A DNA stretch of 64,000 nt from Janthinobacterium sp. (GTDB lineage: Bacteria > Pseudomonadota > Gammaproteobacteria > Burkholderiales > Burkholderiaceae_D): contig PKWL01000098.1 in NCBI GenBank assembly GCA_003133225.1, positions 50,272-114,271 of the forward strand, given 5' to 3'. Position 1 is the stretch's first letter; the number at the start of each line of letters is the position of its first letter. A program made the position numbers and the translations under genes. Positions 8,871 to 18,806 of this stretch are shown one piece after another. The notes under the pieces were generated by a model that did no database searches, was not told the DNA's origin, and saw nothing but the letters and a program-made list of their open reading frames with translations.

Positions 8871-10673
8871 TTAAAATTGGTCTTCAGTGAGCGCCAGGAC
8901 ACCGGCGCTGCCCTCGATGATGGCGATGCGCAAGCTTGACGCTTGCGACAACAGATGGTCGGCAAAGAAGCGCGCGGTGCCGATTTTCGCTTCAAAAAAT
9001 GCGCGCTCGCCGTCGCCGGCGGCCAGCTTGTTGTGCGCGATGATGGCCGCGCGCGCCATCTGCCAGCCGCCCAACACAATGCCGGCCAGTTTCAGGTAGG
9101 GCACGCTGCCGGCGAAGACGGCCAAGATGTCCGACTTCATGGTGCCAGCCACGTAAGTGACCACCACTTCCAGGTCCGAACTGGCGCCCGAGAGGCGGTT
9201 CAAGATCGCCTTGAAGTTGGCGCCATGATCACCGTCCGTCAGGCGCGCCAGTTGCGCTTCGGTCGCGCGCACCTGGGCGATGATGCTGTGGGCCACCGCG
9301 CCGCCGTCGCGCACGGTCTTGCGCCCGACCAGGTCGTTGGCCTGGATCGCCGTCGTGCCTTCGTAAATCGTCAAGATCTTGGAATCGCGGTAATGCTGGG
9401 CGGCGCCCGTTTCTTCTATGAATCCCATGCCGCCGTGCACTTGCACCCCGTCGCGCGTGACGTCTTGCGACATTTCCGTCGACCAGCCCTTGATGACCGG
9501 AACCAGGTAGTCATAAACGGCCAGGTTGGCGGCGCGGGTGGCCGCATCCGGATGGTGGTGCGCCGTGTCGCCGATGGCCGCGCCGACATAGGCCAGAGCG
9601 CGCGCCGCTTCCGTTTGCGCGCGCATCGACATCAGCATGCGGCGCACGTCCGGATGGTGAATGATCGACACCGGCCCGGGCGAGCCGGCCAGGCCGCGCG
9701 ATTGCACGCGCTCCTTGGCGAACGCCACCGCTTTCTGATAGGCGCGCTCGGCTAAGCCGATGCCTTGCATGCCGACCCCGAAACGGGCCGCGTTCATCAT
9801 GATGAACATGTATTCCAGGCCGCGGTTCTCCTCGCCCACCAAAGTGCCGATCGCGCCGCCATGGTCGCCAAATTGCAGCACCGCGGTCGGGCTGGCCTTG
9901 ATGCCCAGCTTGTGCTCGATCGACACGCAATGGACATCGTTGCGCTCTCCCAGCGAACCGTCGGCATTGACCAGGAACTTCGGCACGACGAAGAGGGAAA
10001 TGCCCTTGACGCCGGCGGGGGCGTCGGGCGTGCGCGCCAGCACCAGGTGGATGATGTTTTCAGCCAGGTCGTGCTCGCCGTAGGTGATGAAGATCTTGGT
10101 GCCGAACACCTTGAAGGTGGCGTCGCCCTGCGGCACGGCGCGCGTGCGCACCGCCGGCAGATCGGAGCCGGCTTGCGGCTCGGTCAGGTTCATGGTGCCG
10201 GTCCAGCGCCCGCCGATGAGCGGCTCCAGATAGGTGGCCTTTTGCGCGGCGCTGCCGGCCGTCAGCAAGGCTTCGATCGCGCCGTCCGACAACATGGCCA
10301 CCAGTGCGAACGAGATGCTGGCCGAATTGAGCATTTCGATGCAAGGCGTCGCCAGCAGCTTGGGCAAGCCTTGGCCGCCGAACTCTGGCGGATGCTGAAC
10401 ACCCTGCCAGCCGGCCTCGGCAAACGCCTTGAAAGCTTCCTTGAAGCCTTTGGAGGTCGTCACCTGGCCGTCGTGCCAGTAGCTCGGCTCCCTGTCGCTG
10501 GCGGCGTTTAACGGCGCCACCACCGCGGCGCAAAATTTCGCGTTCTCTTCCAGTACGGCCTCGGCCGTGTCCAAGGTCGCGTCAAGGCAGCCCGGCAAGG
10601 CATTGACTTCGGCCAGGCCGGCCACTTCGTTCAGGACGAACAGCATATCTTTAAGGGGGGCTTTGTAATTCAT
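8871..10673 (-). CDS. Acyl-CoA dehydrogenase (C-terminally extended type)
   Basis: 600 aa; the ATG at 10673 is preceded by GGAG at seven bases. FAD-dependent alpha,beta-dehydrogenation of acyl-CoA, the first step of beta-oxidation. Visible landmarks are the flavin/substrate segment MNLTEPQAGSDL, the K-I-F-I-T-Y-GEHDL stretch, RFGVGMQGIGLAERAYQ, and the catalytic-base region YEGTTAIQANDLVGRK. The ~100-residue C-terminal extension is typical of the ~595-aa bacterial family with a dedicated acyl-CoA dehydrogenase C-terminal domain, and electron transfer to ETF is expected. It lies in the same orientation as the thiolase, hydratase/dehydrogenase, second dehydrogenase and SDR genes upstream but is separated from them by IS debris at 10.8-11.65 kb. 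Confidence 0.9.
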   Translation of the reverse strand: MNYKAPLKDMLFVLNEVAGLAEVNALPGCLDATLDTAEAVLEENAKFCAAVVAPLNAASDREPSYWHDGQVTTSKGFKEAFKAFAEAGWQGVQHPPEFGGQGLPKLLATPCIEMLNSASISFALVAMLSDGAIEALLTAGSAAQKATYLEPLIGGRWTGTMNLTEPQAGSDLPAVRTRAVPQGDATFKVFGTKIFITYGEHDLAENIIHLVLARTPDAPAGVKGISLFVVPKFLVNADGSLGERNDVHCVSIEHKLGIKASPTAVLQFGDHGGAIGTLVGEENRGLEYMFIMMNAARFGVGMQGIGLAERAYQKAVAFAKERVQSRGLAGSPGPVSIIHHPDVRRMLMSMRAQTEAARALAYVGAAIGDTAHHHPDAATRAANLAVYDYLVPVIKGWSTEMSQDVTRDGVQVHGGMGFIEETGAAQHYRDSKILTIYEGTTAIQANDLVGRKTVRDGGAVAHSIIAQVRATEAQLARLTDGDHGANFKAILNRLSGASSDLEVVVTYVAGTMKSDILAVFAGSVPYLKLAGIVLGGWQMARAAIIAHNKLAAGDGERAFFEAKIGTARFFADHLLSQASSLRIAIIEGSAGVLALTEDQF

Positions 10674-10847
10674 CTCATTTCTCCAAAAGTGATCGCCACC
10701 CAATGCCTGCGGGACCGGTGGCTTGCAAAGTTCAATTCAAAGTGATCGGCAGATTAATGCCGAGTTGACCAGCTACAAAACGATTTCAAGCAGTTCGCCG
10801 GGCGTCTTTTCCAAAACGAGCGACACGGGCCGCACCAGCATGCCTTG

Positions 10848-11051
10848 TCATGACCGCGCACCAGCCCGGCCAATTCGACACATCACGGCAGTAAACTCGC
10901 AAAATTCGAGCAGGTGCTCATGGATAAAGGCCTCATCAATAATCATCCAGCGCGCCTTGCCTTGGTGGGTAACGCTGGCGATTATTGGCAACTTCTTCTG
11001 CCGGGGGAACGACCCACCGCGATCGTCACTGGCGTTTTCTCGCCGAAACAA
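10848..11051 (-). pseudogene. IS630-family transposase fragment
   Basis: About 60 codons reading ENASDDRGGSFPRQKK, then ASVTHQGKARWMIIDEAF and HLLEFCEF. This corresponds to the internal part of IS630-family transposases around the Asp of the DDE core (the x-x-V-T-x-x-G-K-x-R-W-M-I-x-D block). Both ends are missing and the flanks do not continue the homology. Confidence 0.6.
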
Positions 11052-11055
11052 AGCC

Positions 11056-11649
11056 TCAGATCTTGGCGATTCCGCGCCGTAAAAAAATTAAGCTACCACC
11101 GCCAGAGCCGTGGGGTTTATCGTTGAGGCGCCTAGAAGGCGCTGGTAATCCGTTAGCCACTGAATACGGCCATCGGGCACGCACTCCGTTCGAAATCGAC
11201 GCCAGGTTCATCGCCCAACGACTCAACGTACCGTGGTCGGGAACGTTAAGCGAGACTTCTAACAACGCGAAAACCGAGGCCATCAGCCCTTCGGTCTGGC
11301 GCAGCGGCAGATGAAATGCCAGCCGTAGCATCAGGCCCGTCTCGATCGCCAGATTCCAATAGCAGCGCCGCCCGCCCGGAGTAAGCCGGGACGTTGTCCA
11401 CCAAGCGGCCATGGCCTCGTCAGTCACCCACAATCTCAAGCTGGTTCGCCGCCGAAGACCGGCGTCGTACTCTGCCCAGTTGCTCACCTTTACATGTCGT
11501 TTTTGAAATATGGTGACGCCGTTTGGCGTTTTATTTGTTCGGTACGGTTCGGGATGATTTATCAGAATCCGAGCGACCTGATTGCTCTTGCACATATGCA
11601 ACAATGTCATAGGGAGCGCTCGCTCCAAATAAGGCTCCGTGCCGTTCAC
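11056..11649 (-). pseudogene. IS5-family (IS903-like) transposase, C-terminally truncated
   Basis: The open frame starts at 11649. It carries the transposase N-terminus (VSNWAEYDAGLRRRTSLRLW, AMAAWW, LAIETGLMLRLAFHLPLRQT, VPDHGTLSRWA) up to about 11200, then loses similarity. The catalytic DDE core is absent. Residues after NLASISNGVRARWP look like a fusion to another IS segment (SVANGLPAPSRRLNDKPHG). It is a second, more intact relative of the remnant at 5.4-5.9 kb and sits between the first acyl-CoA dehydrogenase and the thiolase. Confidence 0.72.
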
Positions 11650-11718
11650 CGCCCAACCGAGAAATGACGCGGCGGCTGCCCGCCCCTTAGATTGGTGTGT
11701 GAAGCCCAGTATCCACCA

Positions 11719-12903
11719 TCACGCCACCTCGAACAATCCTGCGGCGCCCATGCCACCGCCGACGCACATTGTCACCACCACATATTTCACGCCGCGCCGC
11801 TTTCCTTCGATGAGCGCATGGCCGACTAGTCGCGCGCCCGTCATCCCGTACGGATGCCCGATCGAGATGCCGCCGCCGTTGACGTTATAAATATCAGGGT
11901 CAATTCCGAGCTTGTCGCGGCAATACAGCGCCTGGCAAGCGAACGCTTCGTTCAATTCCCACAAGCCGATATCCTGGATTCTTAATCCATGCTGCTTGAG
12001 CAGCTTCGGCACCGCATAGATCGGGCCAAAGCCCATCTCCTCCGGCGCATTGCCGGCCACCGCGATGCCGCGGTAAATTCCCAACGCCCGCAAGCCGCGC
12101 CGCTCGGCCAGCCGCGCCTCCATGACCACGCACGCCGAGGCGCCGTCGGATAACTGACTGGCATTGGCGGCCGTGATCACGCCGCCCTCGAGTATCGGCT
12201 TAAGGGCCGCCAAGCTTTCCAGCGTGGTGTCGGGCCGGTTGCCCTCATCCTTGGATAGCGTCACTTCATGGTACGACACAGTGTTGGTCGCTCTGTCGAT
12301 GACTTTCATGGTCGCCGTGATCGGCACGATTTCATCGTCGAGTTTGCCCGCCGCCTGGGCTGCAGCGGTACGCTGCTGCGACAGAAGCGCATACTGGTCT
12401 TGCTGTTCGCGGGTAATCGCAAAGCGCTTGGACACGAACTCCGCGGTGTCCAGCATCGGCATGTACGCATGTTCGACGGCAGCCGTCACCTTCGGATCCT
12501 GTTCCCGGTTGACCCATTCGAAATAAAGCGAGTTCAGTGCCGATATGTTTTCTTGGCCACCCGCCACCACCACCCCCATTCCGTCCACGATCACCTGCTT
12601 GGCAGCCGTCGCGATCGCCATTAGTCCCGACGCGCATTGGCGATCGATGGTCTGGCCCGCCACCCCAATACCCAGACCCGCGGCCAGCCCGGCCAGCCGC
12701 CCCAGGTTCATGCCGGCGGTGCCGGCGCTTAGCACGGTCCCGACCACGACATCGTCGATTTCTGCCGGCTCGACACCCGCGCGCTGTACTGCATGATGGA
12801 TCGCATGCCCCAGCAAGGTGGGCGACTTGATGTTATTCAAAGCTCCGCGAAATGCTCTCCCAATGGGGGTGCGCGCGGTGGCGACGATGACTGCTTCTTT
12901 CAA
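11719..12903 (-). CDS. Acetyl-CoA C-acyltransferase (thiolase II family)
   Basis: 394 aa, the normal thiolase length. It catalyses thiolytic cleavage of 3-ketoacyl-CoA to acetyl-CoA and a shortened acyl-CoA (or the reverse condensation). Catalytic residues are visible: the nucleophilic Cys in [13 protein letters not shown] (about residue 90), ELNEAFA, the His in [14 protein letters not shown] and the second Cys in [14 protein letters not shown]. It lies about 170 bases downstream of the hydratase/dehydrogenase fusion gene in the same orientation, so the two probably form the alpha/beta parts of a fatty-acid oxidation complex. Chain-length preference cannot be read from the sequence. Confidence 0.9.
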   Translation of the reverse strand: MKEAVIVATARTPIGRAFRGALNNIKSPTLLGHAIHHAVQRAGVEPAEIDDVVVGTVLSAGTAGMNLGRLAGLAAGLGIGVAGQTIDRQCASGLMAIATAAKQVIVDGMGVVVAGGQENISALNSLYFEWVNREQDPKVTAAVEHAYMPMLDTAEFVSKRFAITREQQDQYALLSQQRTAAAQAAGKLDDEIVPITATMKVIDRATNTVSYHEVTLSKDEGNRPDTTLESLAALKPILEGGVITAANASQLSDGASACVVMEARLAERRGLRALGIYRGIAVAGNAPEEMGFGPIYAVPKLLKQHGLRIQDIGLWELNEAFACQALYCRDKLGIDPDIYNVNGGGISIGHPYGMTGARLVGHALIEGKRRGVKYVVVTMCVGGGMGAAGLFEVA

Positions 12904-13073
12904 AATGATGCTCCTGGTTGATGGCGCCAGTGGCGCCGGTAATGATATGGATTTGCTTTATTCGCTGACCGCCTTGGACAACCTGTCCCAACCGACCTCG
13001 CCAGCCGTTCCTTTCACGCCGTGGACCCCCGGCTGCCGCATATGCATTCGGAGGCGTCCAGGCATTACTGCCG

Positions 13074-15155
13074 CTAAGCTATTCCCCATCCCTCGGCACA
13101 ATGCCAATAGCCATGCGGATCGCCGCCCTGCCGTTTCCCGTAGAATTCCAAACGGCGTCGCACGCACTCTTCTCCCCATTGCGCAGCAAGATGCATCGGC
13201 CCGCCTTTGAAGGCCGGAAAGCCGTAGCCGTGGACCCATACCACGTCGATATCGCCGGCACGGTAGGCGATCCCTTCATCGAGGATCTTTTTACCTTCGT
13301 TCATTAGCGGATACATGCAGCGCTCCACAATTTCCTCGTCCGTAATGACGGTGCGCCGGGGGATCCGGTGCTGGACGGCCAGCTCGCGTGCGATTTGTGT
13401 GACGCGCTCGTCCGGGACGGGCGTGCGGCCTTCATAGCGGTAGTACCCGACCCCGTTTTTTTGGCCGTGCCGGCTCATCTCGTACAATTTGCGCACGACC
13501 GCGCGGTATGACGCATCGTCGGCATAAAAGCCCTCTTTCTGCCGTTCAAGCACCACTTTGGCTGCCACATCGACGCCCGCCATGTCGATCATGCGGCACG
13601 GCCCCATCGCGAATCCGATTGCCTCGATTGCGGCGTCGATCTGCGCCGGTTCCGCTCCTTCCATCAACAGCTGCTCGGTCTCACGCAAATAGCCTTCCAA
13701 CATGCGGTTGCCGATGAAGCCGTAGCAAACTCCCGACACCACGGCCACCTTGCCGATTTGTTTCGCCAGCGCCATGACGGTTGCCAACACTTGAGGATCG
13801 GTGCGTGTCCCGCGCACCACTTCGAGCAGTTTCATCACGTTGGCAGGACTGAAGAAATGCATGCCAAGCACATCGCCCGGCCGCCCTGTCGCCTCGGCCA
13901 ATGCATTCACATCGAGCGTCGAGGTGTTGCTGGCGATGATTGCGCCGGGCTTGCAAATGACACCCAAACGAGTGCAAATGGCTTTCTTGATCTCCAGGCT
14001 TTCAAACGCCGCTTCGATCACCAGATCGCATGAAGTGACGTCCTCATCTCGCAGCGTCCCCTTGATCAGCCCCATGTTTTTTTCGACGCGATCGACCGGG
14101 ATGCGGCCTTTGGCGGCGGAAGCAGCGTAATTCTTGCGAATAATCTCAAGCCCATGATCGAGCGCTTGCTGCGACACCTCCACTAGCGTCACCGGGATGC
14201 CGACATTAACAAAATTCATCGCGATGCCGCCACCCATCGTACCGGCACCAATAATCCCCACGTGACGGATCGGCCGCAATGCGCTGCCGGACGGCAAACC
14301 GGGAATGCGCGCCGCGGCGCGTTCCGCGAAGAACACATGGCGCAGCGCCCGGGATTCGTCGGAATCCTTACAGCATTTGAACGCCATGCGCTCCAGCTGT
14401 AGGCCGTCAGCAAATGAAAGCGTGGCCGCCGCTTCCACGCGATCAACGATCTTGCGCGCTGCCCGTCCACCTTTTTCATCTGCGGGCAGCTTGCGCCGGT
14501 AATCGTCGAATACTCCGGGTGGCATACTGGCCGTGTCTAGCGGCAATCGGCAGATGATGCGCAGCGACGACCGCTCACGGCGCACAAGCTGTTCCGCCAG
14601 CGCGAGCGCTCGCGGCAACAGAGCCTCTTGCACCACCTGATCCAGTAATCCGGATTGCAGCGCCGCGGCGGCGTCGACCGGTGAACCTGAGGTCATCATC
14701 TCCAGTGCCTTGACCACACCCACTAGCCGCGGCATACGCTGCGTTCCGCCGGAGCCCGGCAGCAGGCCCAGCCTGACTTCAGGCAGGCCGAGTGTGGTAC
14801 CCGCCAACGCAATTCGATAGTGACAAGCCAGCGCCAGTTCGAGCCCACCGCCGAGTACGGCTCCGTGCAGGGCAGCAATCACCGGCCGATCAAACGCTTC
14901 GATGGCTTCGTGCACTTGGTTCGGATCCGGTGCCGGCAAGTTCTCCAAATCGAACTCGGCAATATCGGAGCCCGCCATGAAGTTATTTCCCGCGCCATAC
15001 AGGATGACCGCGCCGATCGTGCGATTCGCCGCCACCGTTGCGAAGCATTGGACCAAGCCGGCGCGCACCGCCTGCGATGACGCGTTGACCGGCGGGTGAT
15101 CGATGCAAATCATCGCAATCGAACCGGACTGAGTCAGGGATACTGGTGAATTCAT
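13074..15155 (-). CDS. Enoyl-CoA hydratase / 3-hydroxyacyl-CoA dehydrogenase fusion (FadB/FadJ-like)
   Basis: About 693 aa from the ATG at 15155 ([12 protein letters not shown]); ATGs at 15167 and further upstream are possible and no strong ribosome binding site decides. Residues 1-~190 form a crotonase domain with both acidic catalytic positions ([31 protein letters not shown]). From ~295 there is an NAD-binding 3-hydroxyacyl-CoA dehydrogenase domain ([17 protein letters not shown]), with [18 protein letters not shown] and a C-terminal 3HCDH helical domain ([15 protein letters not shown]; [11 protein letters not shown]). It carries out the second and third beta-oxidation steps. It lies just downstream of the second acyl-CoA dehydrogenase and upstream of the thiolase, an operon-like order. 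Confidence 0.9.
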   Translation of the reverse strand: MNSPVSLTQSGSIAMICIDHPPVNASSQAVRAGLVQCFATVAANRTIGAVILYGAGNNFMAGSDIAEFDLENLPAPDPNQVHEAIEAFDRPVIAALHGAVLGGGLELALACHYRIALAGTTLGLPEVRLGLLPGSGGTQRMPRLVGVVKALEMMTSGSPVDAAAALQSGLLDQVVQEALLPRALALAEQLVRRERSSLRIICRLPLDTASMPPGVFDDYRRKLPADEKGGRAARKIVDRVEAAATLSFADGLQLERMAFKCCKDSDESRALRHVFFAERAAARIPGLPSGSALRPIRHVGIIGAGTMGGGIAMNFVNVGIPVTLVEVSQQALDHGLEIIRKNYAASAAKGRIPVDRVEKNMGLIKGTLRDEDVTSCDLVIEAAFESLEIKKAICTRLGVICKPGAIIASNTSTLDVNALAEATGRPGDVLGMHFFSPANVMKLLEVVRGTRTDPQVLATVMALAKQIGKVAVVSGVCYGFIGNRMLEGYLRETEQLLMEGAEPAQIDAAIEAIGFAMGPCRMIDMAGVDVAAKVVLERQKEGFYADDASYRAVVRKLYEMSRHGQKNGVGYYRYEGRTPVPDERVTQIARELAVQHRIPRRTVITDEEIVERCMYPLMNEGKKILDEGIAYRAGDIDVVWVHGYGFPAFKGGPMHLAAQWGEECVRRRLEFYGKRQGGDPHGYWHCAEGWGIA

Positions 15156-15222
15156 GTACATGTCCATTAAAAAGCGCACCGTACGGTGCATGAAGCGGTT
15201 TCAGGTATTGCATCGGTGCCTC

Positions 15223-17085
15223 TTACAGCCAAGCGTCCTGCATTTCCGCGCAAGTCATGTCGCGCGCGGCGACGACCGCCAGCCAAGCGCCGGTTTTCGG
15301 TACTTCATATCGGAAGAAATAGCGTGCCGCCTGCAGCAATCCACGATGGAACGATTCGTCGTGTCTGCCTTCGTCTGCAAGACGCCGTGCTGCCGTATGC
15401 GCCACCTCCAGCCAGATCCACGCCAACACAATGTGCCCAAACGCTTGCAGGTAAAGCGATGCATTCGCCAACGCGGGTTCGCCTTCGCCGCCCGATGTCG
15501 CCGCCTCGGTCGTTTGTAGTAGCGCGGCCAGCGCCACCTCTAGCGCCGCCGCATATTCGCCGAGTAGCGCATCGGCGCCGACTTGCGCAATGGTGGCTTG
15601 CACGCGCGCGGTCCACAGCTTCAGCGCACGGCCTTGGCTTGCGCGCACCTTGCGGCCGAGCAGATCCAGTCCCTGGATACCATGCGTGCCCTCATGGATC
15701 ATGTTCAATCGGTTGTCGCGCCAGAATTGTTCCACCGAGAAGTCGCGCGTATACCCGTAACCGCCGTGCACCTGGATTGCAAGATGATTCGCTTCGAGGC
15801 ACCATTCGCTGGGCCAGCTTTTGGCAACAGGGGTTAGCAAATCGAGCAGAAGCGCCGCTTCCTGCGCCGACTCGGGCGCGCCGGTGCGCTTATCATCGAC
15901 CAGACGCGCGCAATACAAGCAGAGCGCGGCCGCGCCTTCGCAATATGCCTTTTGCGCCAGCAGCATTCGGCGCACATCGGCATGGTCAACGATGGGAACC
16001 TGTGGCGCGCCGACATCCTTTCCATTCGACCCCGCCAAGCGTCCTTGCGGCCGACTGCGCGCATAACCCACCGAAGCCTCGTATCCGGCCAAGCCGAGCA
16101 TCGCCGCGCCCATGCCGACATTGATGCGGGCTTCATTCATCATGTGAAACATCAGCTGCAAGCCTTGCCCCGGCTCGCCCATCAGGTAACCGATGGCGCC
16201 GGCGCCACGTCCGTCCAGCCCGCCCGGGCACCGCACTGGGAATTTGCCCTCGCCGAAGTTGAGCAAGGTATTGATGGTGGCGCGATAACCAAGCTTATGG
16301 TTCAGCCCTGCCAACGCCACGTCGTTGCGCTCGCCAGTGATGCGTCCCCTGGCGTTGACCAGATAGCGCGGCACCACGAACAGCGAAATGCCGCGCACCC
16401 CAGGCTCTGTCTTGCCATCGCCGCCAGCGATCTTGGCGAGCACGAGGTGGACGATGTTCTCGCTCAACTCGTGTTCGCCCCCGGAAATCCACATCTTGTT
16501 GCCCCGTAGACGAAAACGCGACCCCAGCTCATCGCGCGCAGACTCATCGCCGTCGCAGATCGCTTTGGTCAAAATGTCGCCCAGGCTGGAACCGGCCTGC
16601 GGCTCGCTCAGGCACATCGTGCCCATGAAGCGCCCCTGCAATTGCGGCATCGCAAATGCTTCCCGCTGCGCCGCGGTGCCATGCGCCATCAACAAATTTG
16701 CGTTTGCGTATGTCAACATCGCGTAGGCACTCAAGCCGATGCTTGCCTTGGCAAAGAAGCTGTTTGCCGCCATGTCGACCACGTACGGCAATTGCATTCC
16801 GCCAACCTCATAATCATGGCCCGCGGCCAACAAGCCAGATTGAGCGTAAGCACTAGTCGCTTGCGCCGTGGCCGCCGGTAATTTGACGGTCTTGCCGTCG
16901 AACCGCGGCTCGTCGATGTCGACCAAGCGATTGAACGGAGCGAACCGTTCGGTGGCAATGCGCTCGCTGGTATCGAGCACGGCATCGAAGGTTTGGCGCG
17001 AATGGTCGGTGAAGCGTTCGCGGCAGACCAGCGAATCGATGTTTAGCCAGTCGTACATCAGAAAGTCGAGAAGTGCGCGCATCAT
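15223..17085 (-). CDS. Acyl-CoA dehydrogenase, second copy
   Basis: 620 aa (start at 17085; an internal ATG at residue 2 or 10 is possible). It shares the long-form architecture of the enzyme at 8.9-10.7 kb but is clearly diverged. Landmarks: CLSEPQAGSSLGD, MWISGGEHELSENIVHLVL, INVGMGAAMLGLAGYEAS, VHGGYGYTRDFSVEQFWRD and IHEGTHGIQGLDLLGRK with the catalytic-base glutamate. It probably oxidises a different acyl-CoA from the first copy. It is the second gene of the minus-strand cluster SDR - dehydrogenase - hydratase/dehydrogenase - thiolase. A short 7-bp tandem repeat lies directly before it. Confidence 0.88.
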   Translation of the reverse strand: MMRALLDFLMYDWLNIDSLVCRERFTDHSRQTFDAVLDTSERIATERFAPFNRLVDIDEPRFDGKTVKLPAATAQATSAYAQSGLLAAGHDYEVGGMQLPYVVDMAANSFFAKASIGLSAYAMLTYANANLLMAHGTAAQREAFAMPQLQGRFMGTMCLSEPQAGSSLGDILTKAICDGDESARDELGSRFRLRGNKMWISGGEHELSENIVHLVLAKIAGGDGKTEPGVRGISLFVVPRYLVNARGRITGERNDVALAGLNHKLGYRATINTLLNFGEGKFPVRCPGGLDGRGAGAIGYLMGEPGQGLQLMFHMMNEARINVGMGAAMLGLAGYEASVGYARSRPQGRLAGSNGKDVGAPQVPIVDHADVRRMLLAQKAYCEGAAALCLYCARLVDDKRTGAPESAQEAALLLDLLTPVAKSWPSEWCLEANHLAIQVHGGYGYTRDFSVEQFWRDNRLNMIHEGTHGIQGLDLLGRKVRASQGRALKLWTARVQATIAQVGADALLGEYAAALEVALAALLQTTEAATSGGEGEPALANASLYLQAFGHIVLAWIWLEVAHTAARRLADEGRHDESFHRGLLQAARYFFRYEVPKTGAWLAVVAARDMTCAEMQDAWL

Positions 17086-17110
17086 TTTGATTTGACCTGC
17101 GAAATGGAAA

Positions 17111-17140
17111 ATTGGAAATTGGAAATTGGAAATTGGAAAA
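17111..17140. repeat. Short tandem repeat (unit ATTGGAA)
   Basis: Four perfect head-to-tail copies of the heptamer ATTGGAA, preceded by a degenerate copy, lie 25-55 bases upstream of the acyl-CoA dehydrogenase start, between it and the SDR stop codon. Such a slip-prone tract in a leader could change spacing or leader structure, but its position relative to a promoter is unknown. Confidence 0.85.
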
Positions 17141-17169
17141 ACCCCTCTGCGCGATGCCGATCCACCGGT

Positions 17170-17970
17170 TCAGAGGGAGTTGACGAGTTGGCCGCCGTCG
17201 ACCGCCAGAACCGCACCAGTGATATAGCGTCCAGCATCCGACGCCAGCAGCAACGCCGCGCCGTCCAAGTCGTCGGGCTGGCCGAAGCGTCGCTGCGGAA
17301 TACGCTTGACAAGTGCTTCGCTAAAGCCGCGTTCAACGAAGCTTTGGTGCATGTCGGTCTCGATATTGCCAGGGCAAAGTGCGTTGACGCGGATGCCATG
17401 GCCCGCCAGTTCGAATGCCATCACTTTGGTCAGATGTATCAATCCGGCCTTGGACGCGCCGTAGCTTGACAAATACCCGCCGGGGCGCAGCCCGGCGGTG
17501 GAAGCGACATTGATAATCGAGCCGCCGCCAATTTTTTGCATGCCGCGCGCTGCGCGCTGCGCAACAAAAAATGCGCCGCGCAGGTTTGTGTCGAAAACGC
17601 TCGCAACCTCTTCATATGTCTGCTGCAAGAACGGCTTGGTGAGGATGATCCCGGCACAATTGATCAAGATGTCAGGCGCCGCACCAAGTGAACGCTCCAC
17701 AGCGTCGAACGCAGGGTCAATGGTCGCGAGATCGGCAACGTCAAGGGCCACTCCAACCGCTTGATGCCCGGCTTCCCGCAACGCCAAAGCGTCCGCAGCA
17801 ATCTTGTCTTTGCGCCGAGCCGCAAGTGCAACCGCCGCACCCGCATGGGCCAACACACGGGCCAGACGCAGTCCAATCCCGCTGGAGGCGCCCGTGACCA
17901 TCGCGATTCGCCCGCGGAGCGAAAACGCCGCAGTTAAGCTATCGGTGGCGCCGGTATTTCGATCATCCAT
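17170..17970 (-). CDS. SDR-family oxidoreductase
   Basis: 266 aa short-chain dehydrogenase/reductase. A G-rich ribosome binding site lies six bases before the ATG at 17970. The NAD(P)-binding motif TGASSGIG is at about residues 27-34, NCAG near 110 and the catalytic Ser/Tyr/Lys set in NVAST and SSYGASKAGL. PGNIETDM and AVDGGQLV complete the pattern. It probably reduces or oxidises a hydroxyl/keto group on the acyl chain handled by the neighbouring beta-oxidation genes. It is the first gene of that cluster, and a palindromic operator candidate lies about 160 bases upstream. Confidence 0.88.
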   Translation of the reverse strand: MDDRNTGATDSLTAAFSLRGRIAMVTGASSGIGLRLARVLAHAGAAVALAARRKDKIAADALALREAGHQAVGVALDVADLATIDPAFDAVERSLGAAPDILINCAGIILTKPFLQQTYEEVASVFDTNLRGAFFVAQRAARGMQKIGGGSIINVASTAGLRPGGYLSSYGASKAGLIHLTKVMAFELAGHGIRVNALCPGNIETDMHQSFVERGFSEALVKRIPQRRFGQPDDLDGAALLLASDAGRYITGAVLAVDGGQLVNSL

Positions 17971-18128
17971 TCAACCCCCCTTCATCTGTCGAATCTTTAT
18001 TTTCGCGAAAACCTGCATGAGCGGCGCACCGCCTTGACCTATTAAGGGATCGCATCGGCAAGGGGCGCATCGCTTCGAAGCCCGACGGCAAAATGCCTTG
18101 CTTAACCGACGCAATTTCATATTTAAAG

Positions 18129-18146
18129 ACCGAGCACTCGCTCTGT
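18129..18146. promoter_or_regulatory. Palindromic operator candidate (TetR-like)
   Basis: The 18-bp sequence ACCGAGCACTCGCTCTGT is a near-perfect palindrome (AC-x-GAGC / GCTC-x-GT around ACTC). It lies upstream of the SDR-acyl-CoA dehydrogenase cluster. Its shape resembles operators of TetR-family regulators of fatty-acid degradation; which protein binds it is unknown. A TetR-family gene is present at 40.9 kb but is not adjacent. Confidence 0.4.
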
Positions 18147-18182
18147 TTTGTGATATTACTGTGGCCTAGATGCAAGGAATCT

Positions 18183-18250
18183 GGTCACGATAGCCCGGAA
18201 TCAGAGGTCATGATGGTCTGGAATACCCAGTCACGGTGGATCCGGGATAC
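18183..18250. mobile_element. IS21-family end with multiple terminal repeats
   Basis: Three consecutive ~20-bp imperfect repeats with 23-bp periodicity start at 18183, 18206 and 18229. Each has the form GGTCA-C/T-GAT-x-x-x-C-x-GGAAT. This array is typical of the multiple binding sites at IS21-family ends. No istA or istB gene is recognisable next to it; an ~80-codon open stretch (18185-18430, minus) covers the repeats. It is probably a solo element end. Confidence 0.45.
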
Positions 18251-18806
18251 CCATCCTGATTGACCAAAGGACGCAGTAAGCCGACGTTCTTTTGCCATGT
18301 GGCACTTTTGCGCGGCAATGACGCCCTCGTGGTGTGTTGGGTCCAGTTCGTGCAATTGAAATCCAATGAACCCTCCGTCAAACGCAACGGCTGTACAGTT
18401 TGGCACAACAAATTTATTTGATTTTCCCATAATAATGAGTCCCTTTAACTTGTCGAAAGATGATTGAATGCTCGTGCGGTCTGGATTGCACCGCTACCGC
18501 GGCGTATCGGCGACAGTTTCGGCTACATTAGGGCTCTTGCCCTACCATGCGATCCCCCATCAACCTACATGTAAAATCTGGTGACCACGCTCGTATTGCA
18601 CCAGGCTATTTGGGCGCTGCGGCAGGGTCTTCGCGTAACCTTATTTTGCCAGTGCCAAGCCGTTAGCGATTGCAACTTTTTAAAATAGCCTCGCGCCCGA
18701 TCTTATTTGCGGGTATTTTTGTTTCGGGGATATTCCATCGACCTAGCCGGCTGTCGGGCTTACATCGCTAGCTCAAAACAGGCTCTAGCCGATAACCGTT
18801 CCAGTT
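18251..18806. other. Intergenic stretch without a recognisable gene
   Basis: Between the IS21-type end and the CBS-protein gene I see only a short minus-strand open stretch (to 18430) of unknown nature and no RNA gene or terminator. The sequence is probably eroded mobile-element DNA. Confidence 0.35.

Noticed and set aside
8943..10511. Long + strand open frames opposite the first acyl-CoA dehydrogenase (to ~270 codons)
   Set aside because: They are antisense to a well-supported gene, are rich in Arg/Ala/His with no recognisable domain, and arise from codon bias.
15186..16509. Long + strand open frames opposite the second acyl-CoA dehydrogenase
   Set aside because: Same reason: antisense shadows of a strongly conserved enzyme, with no motifs or plausible ribosome sites.
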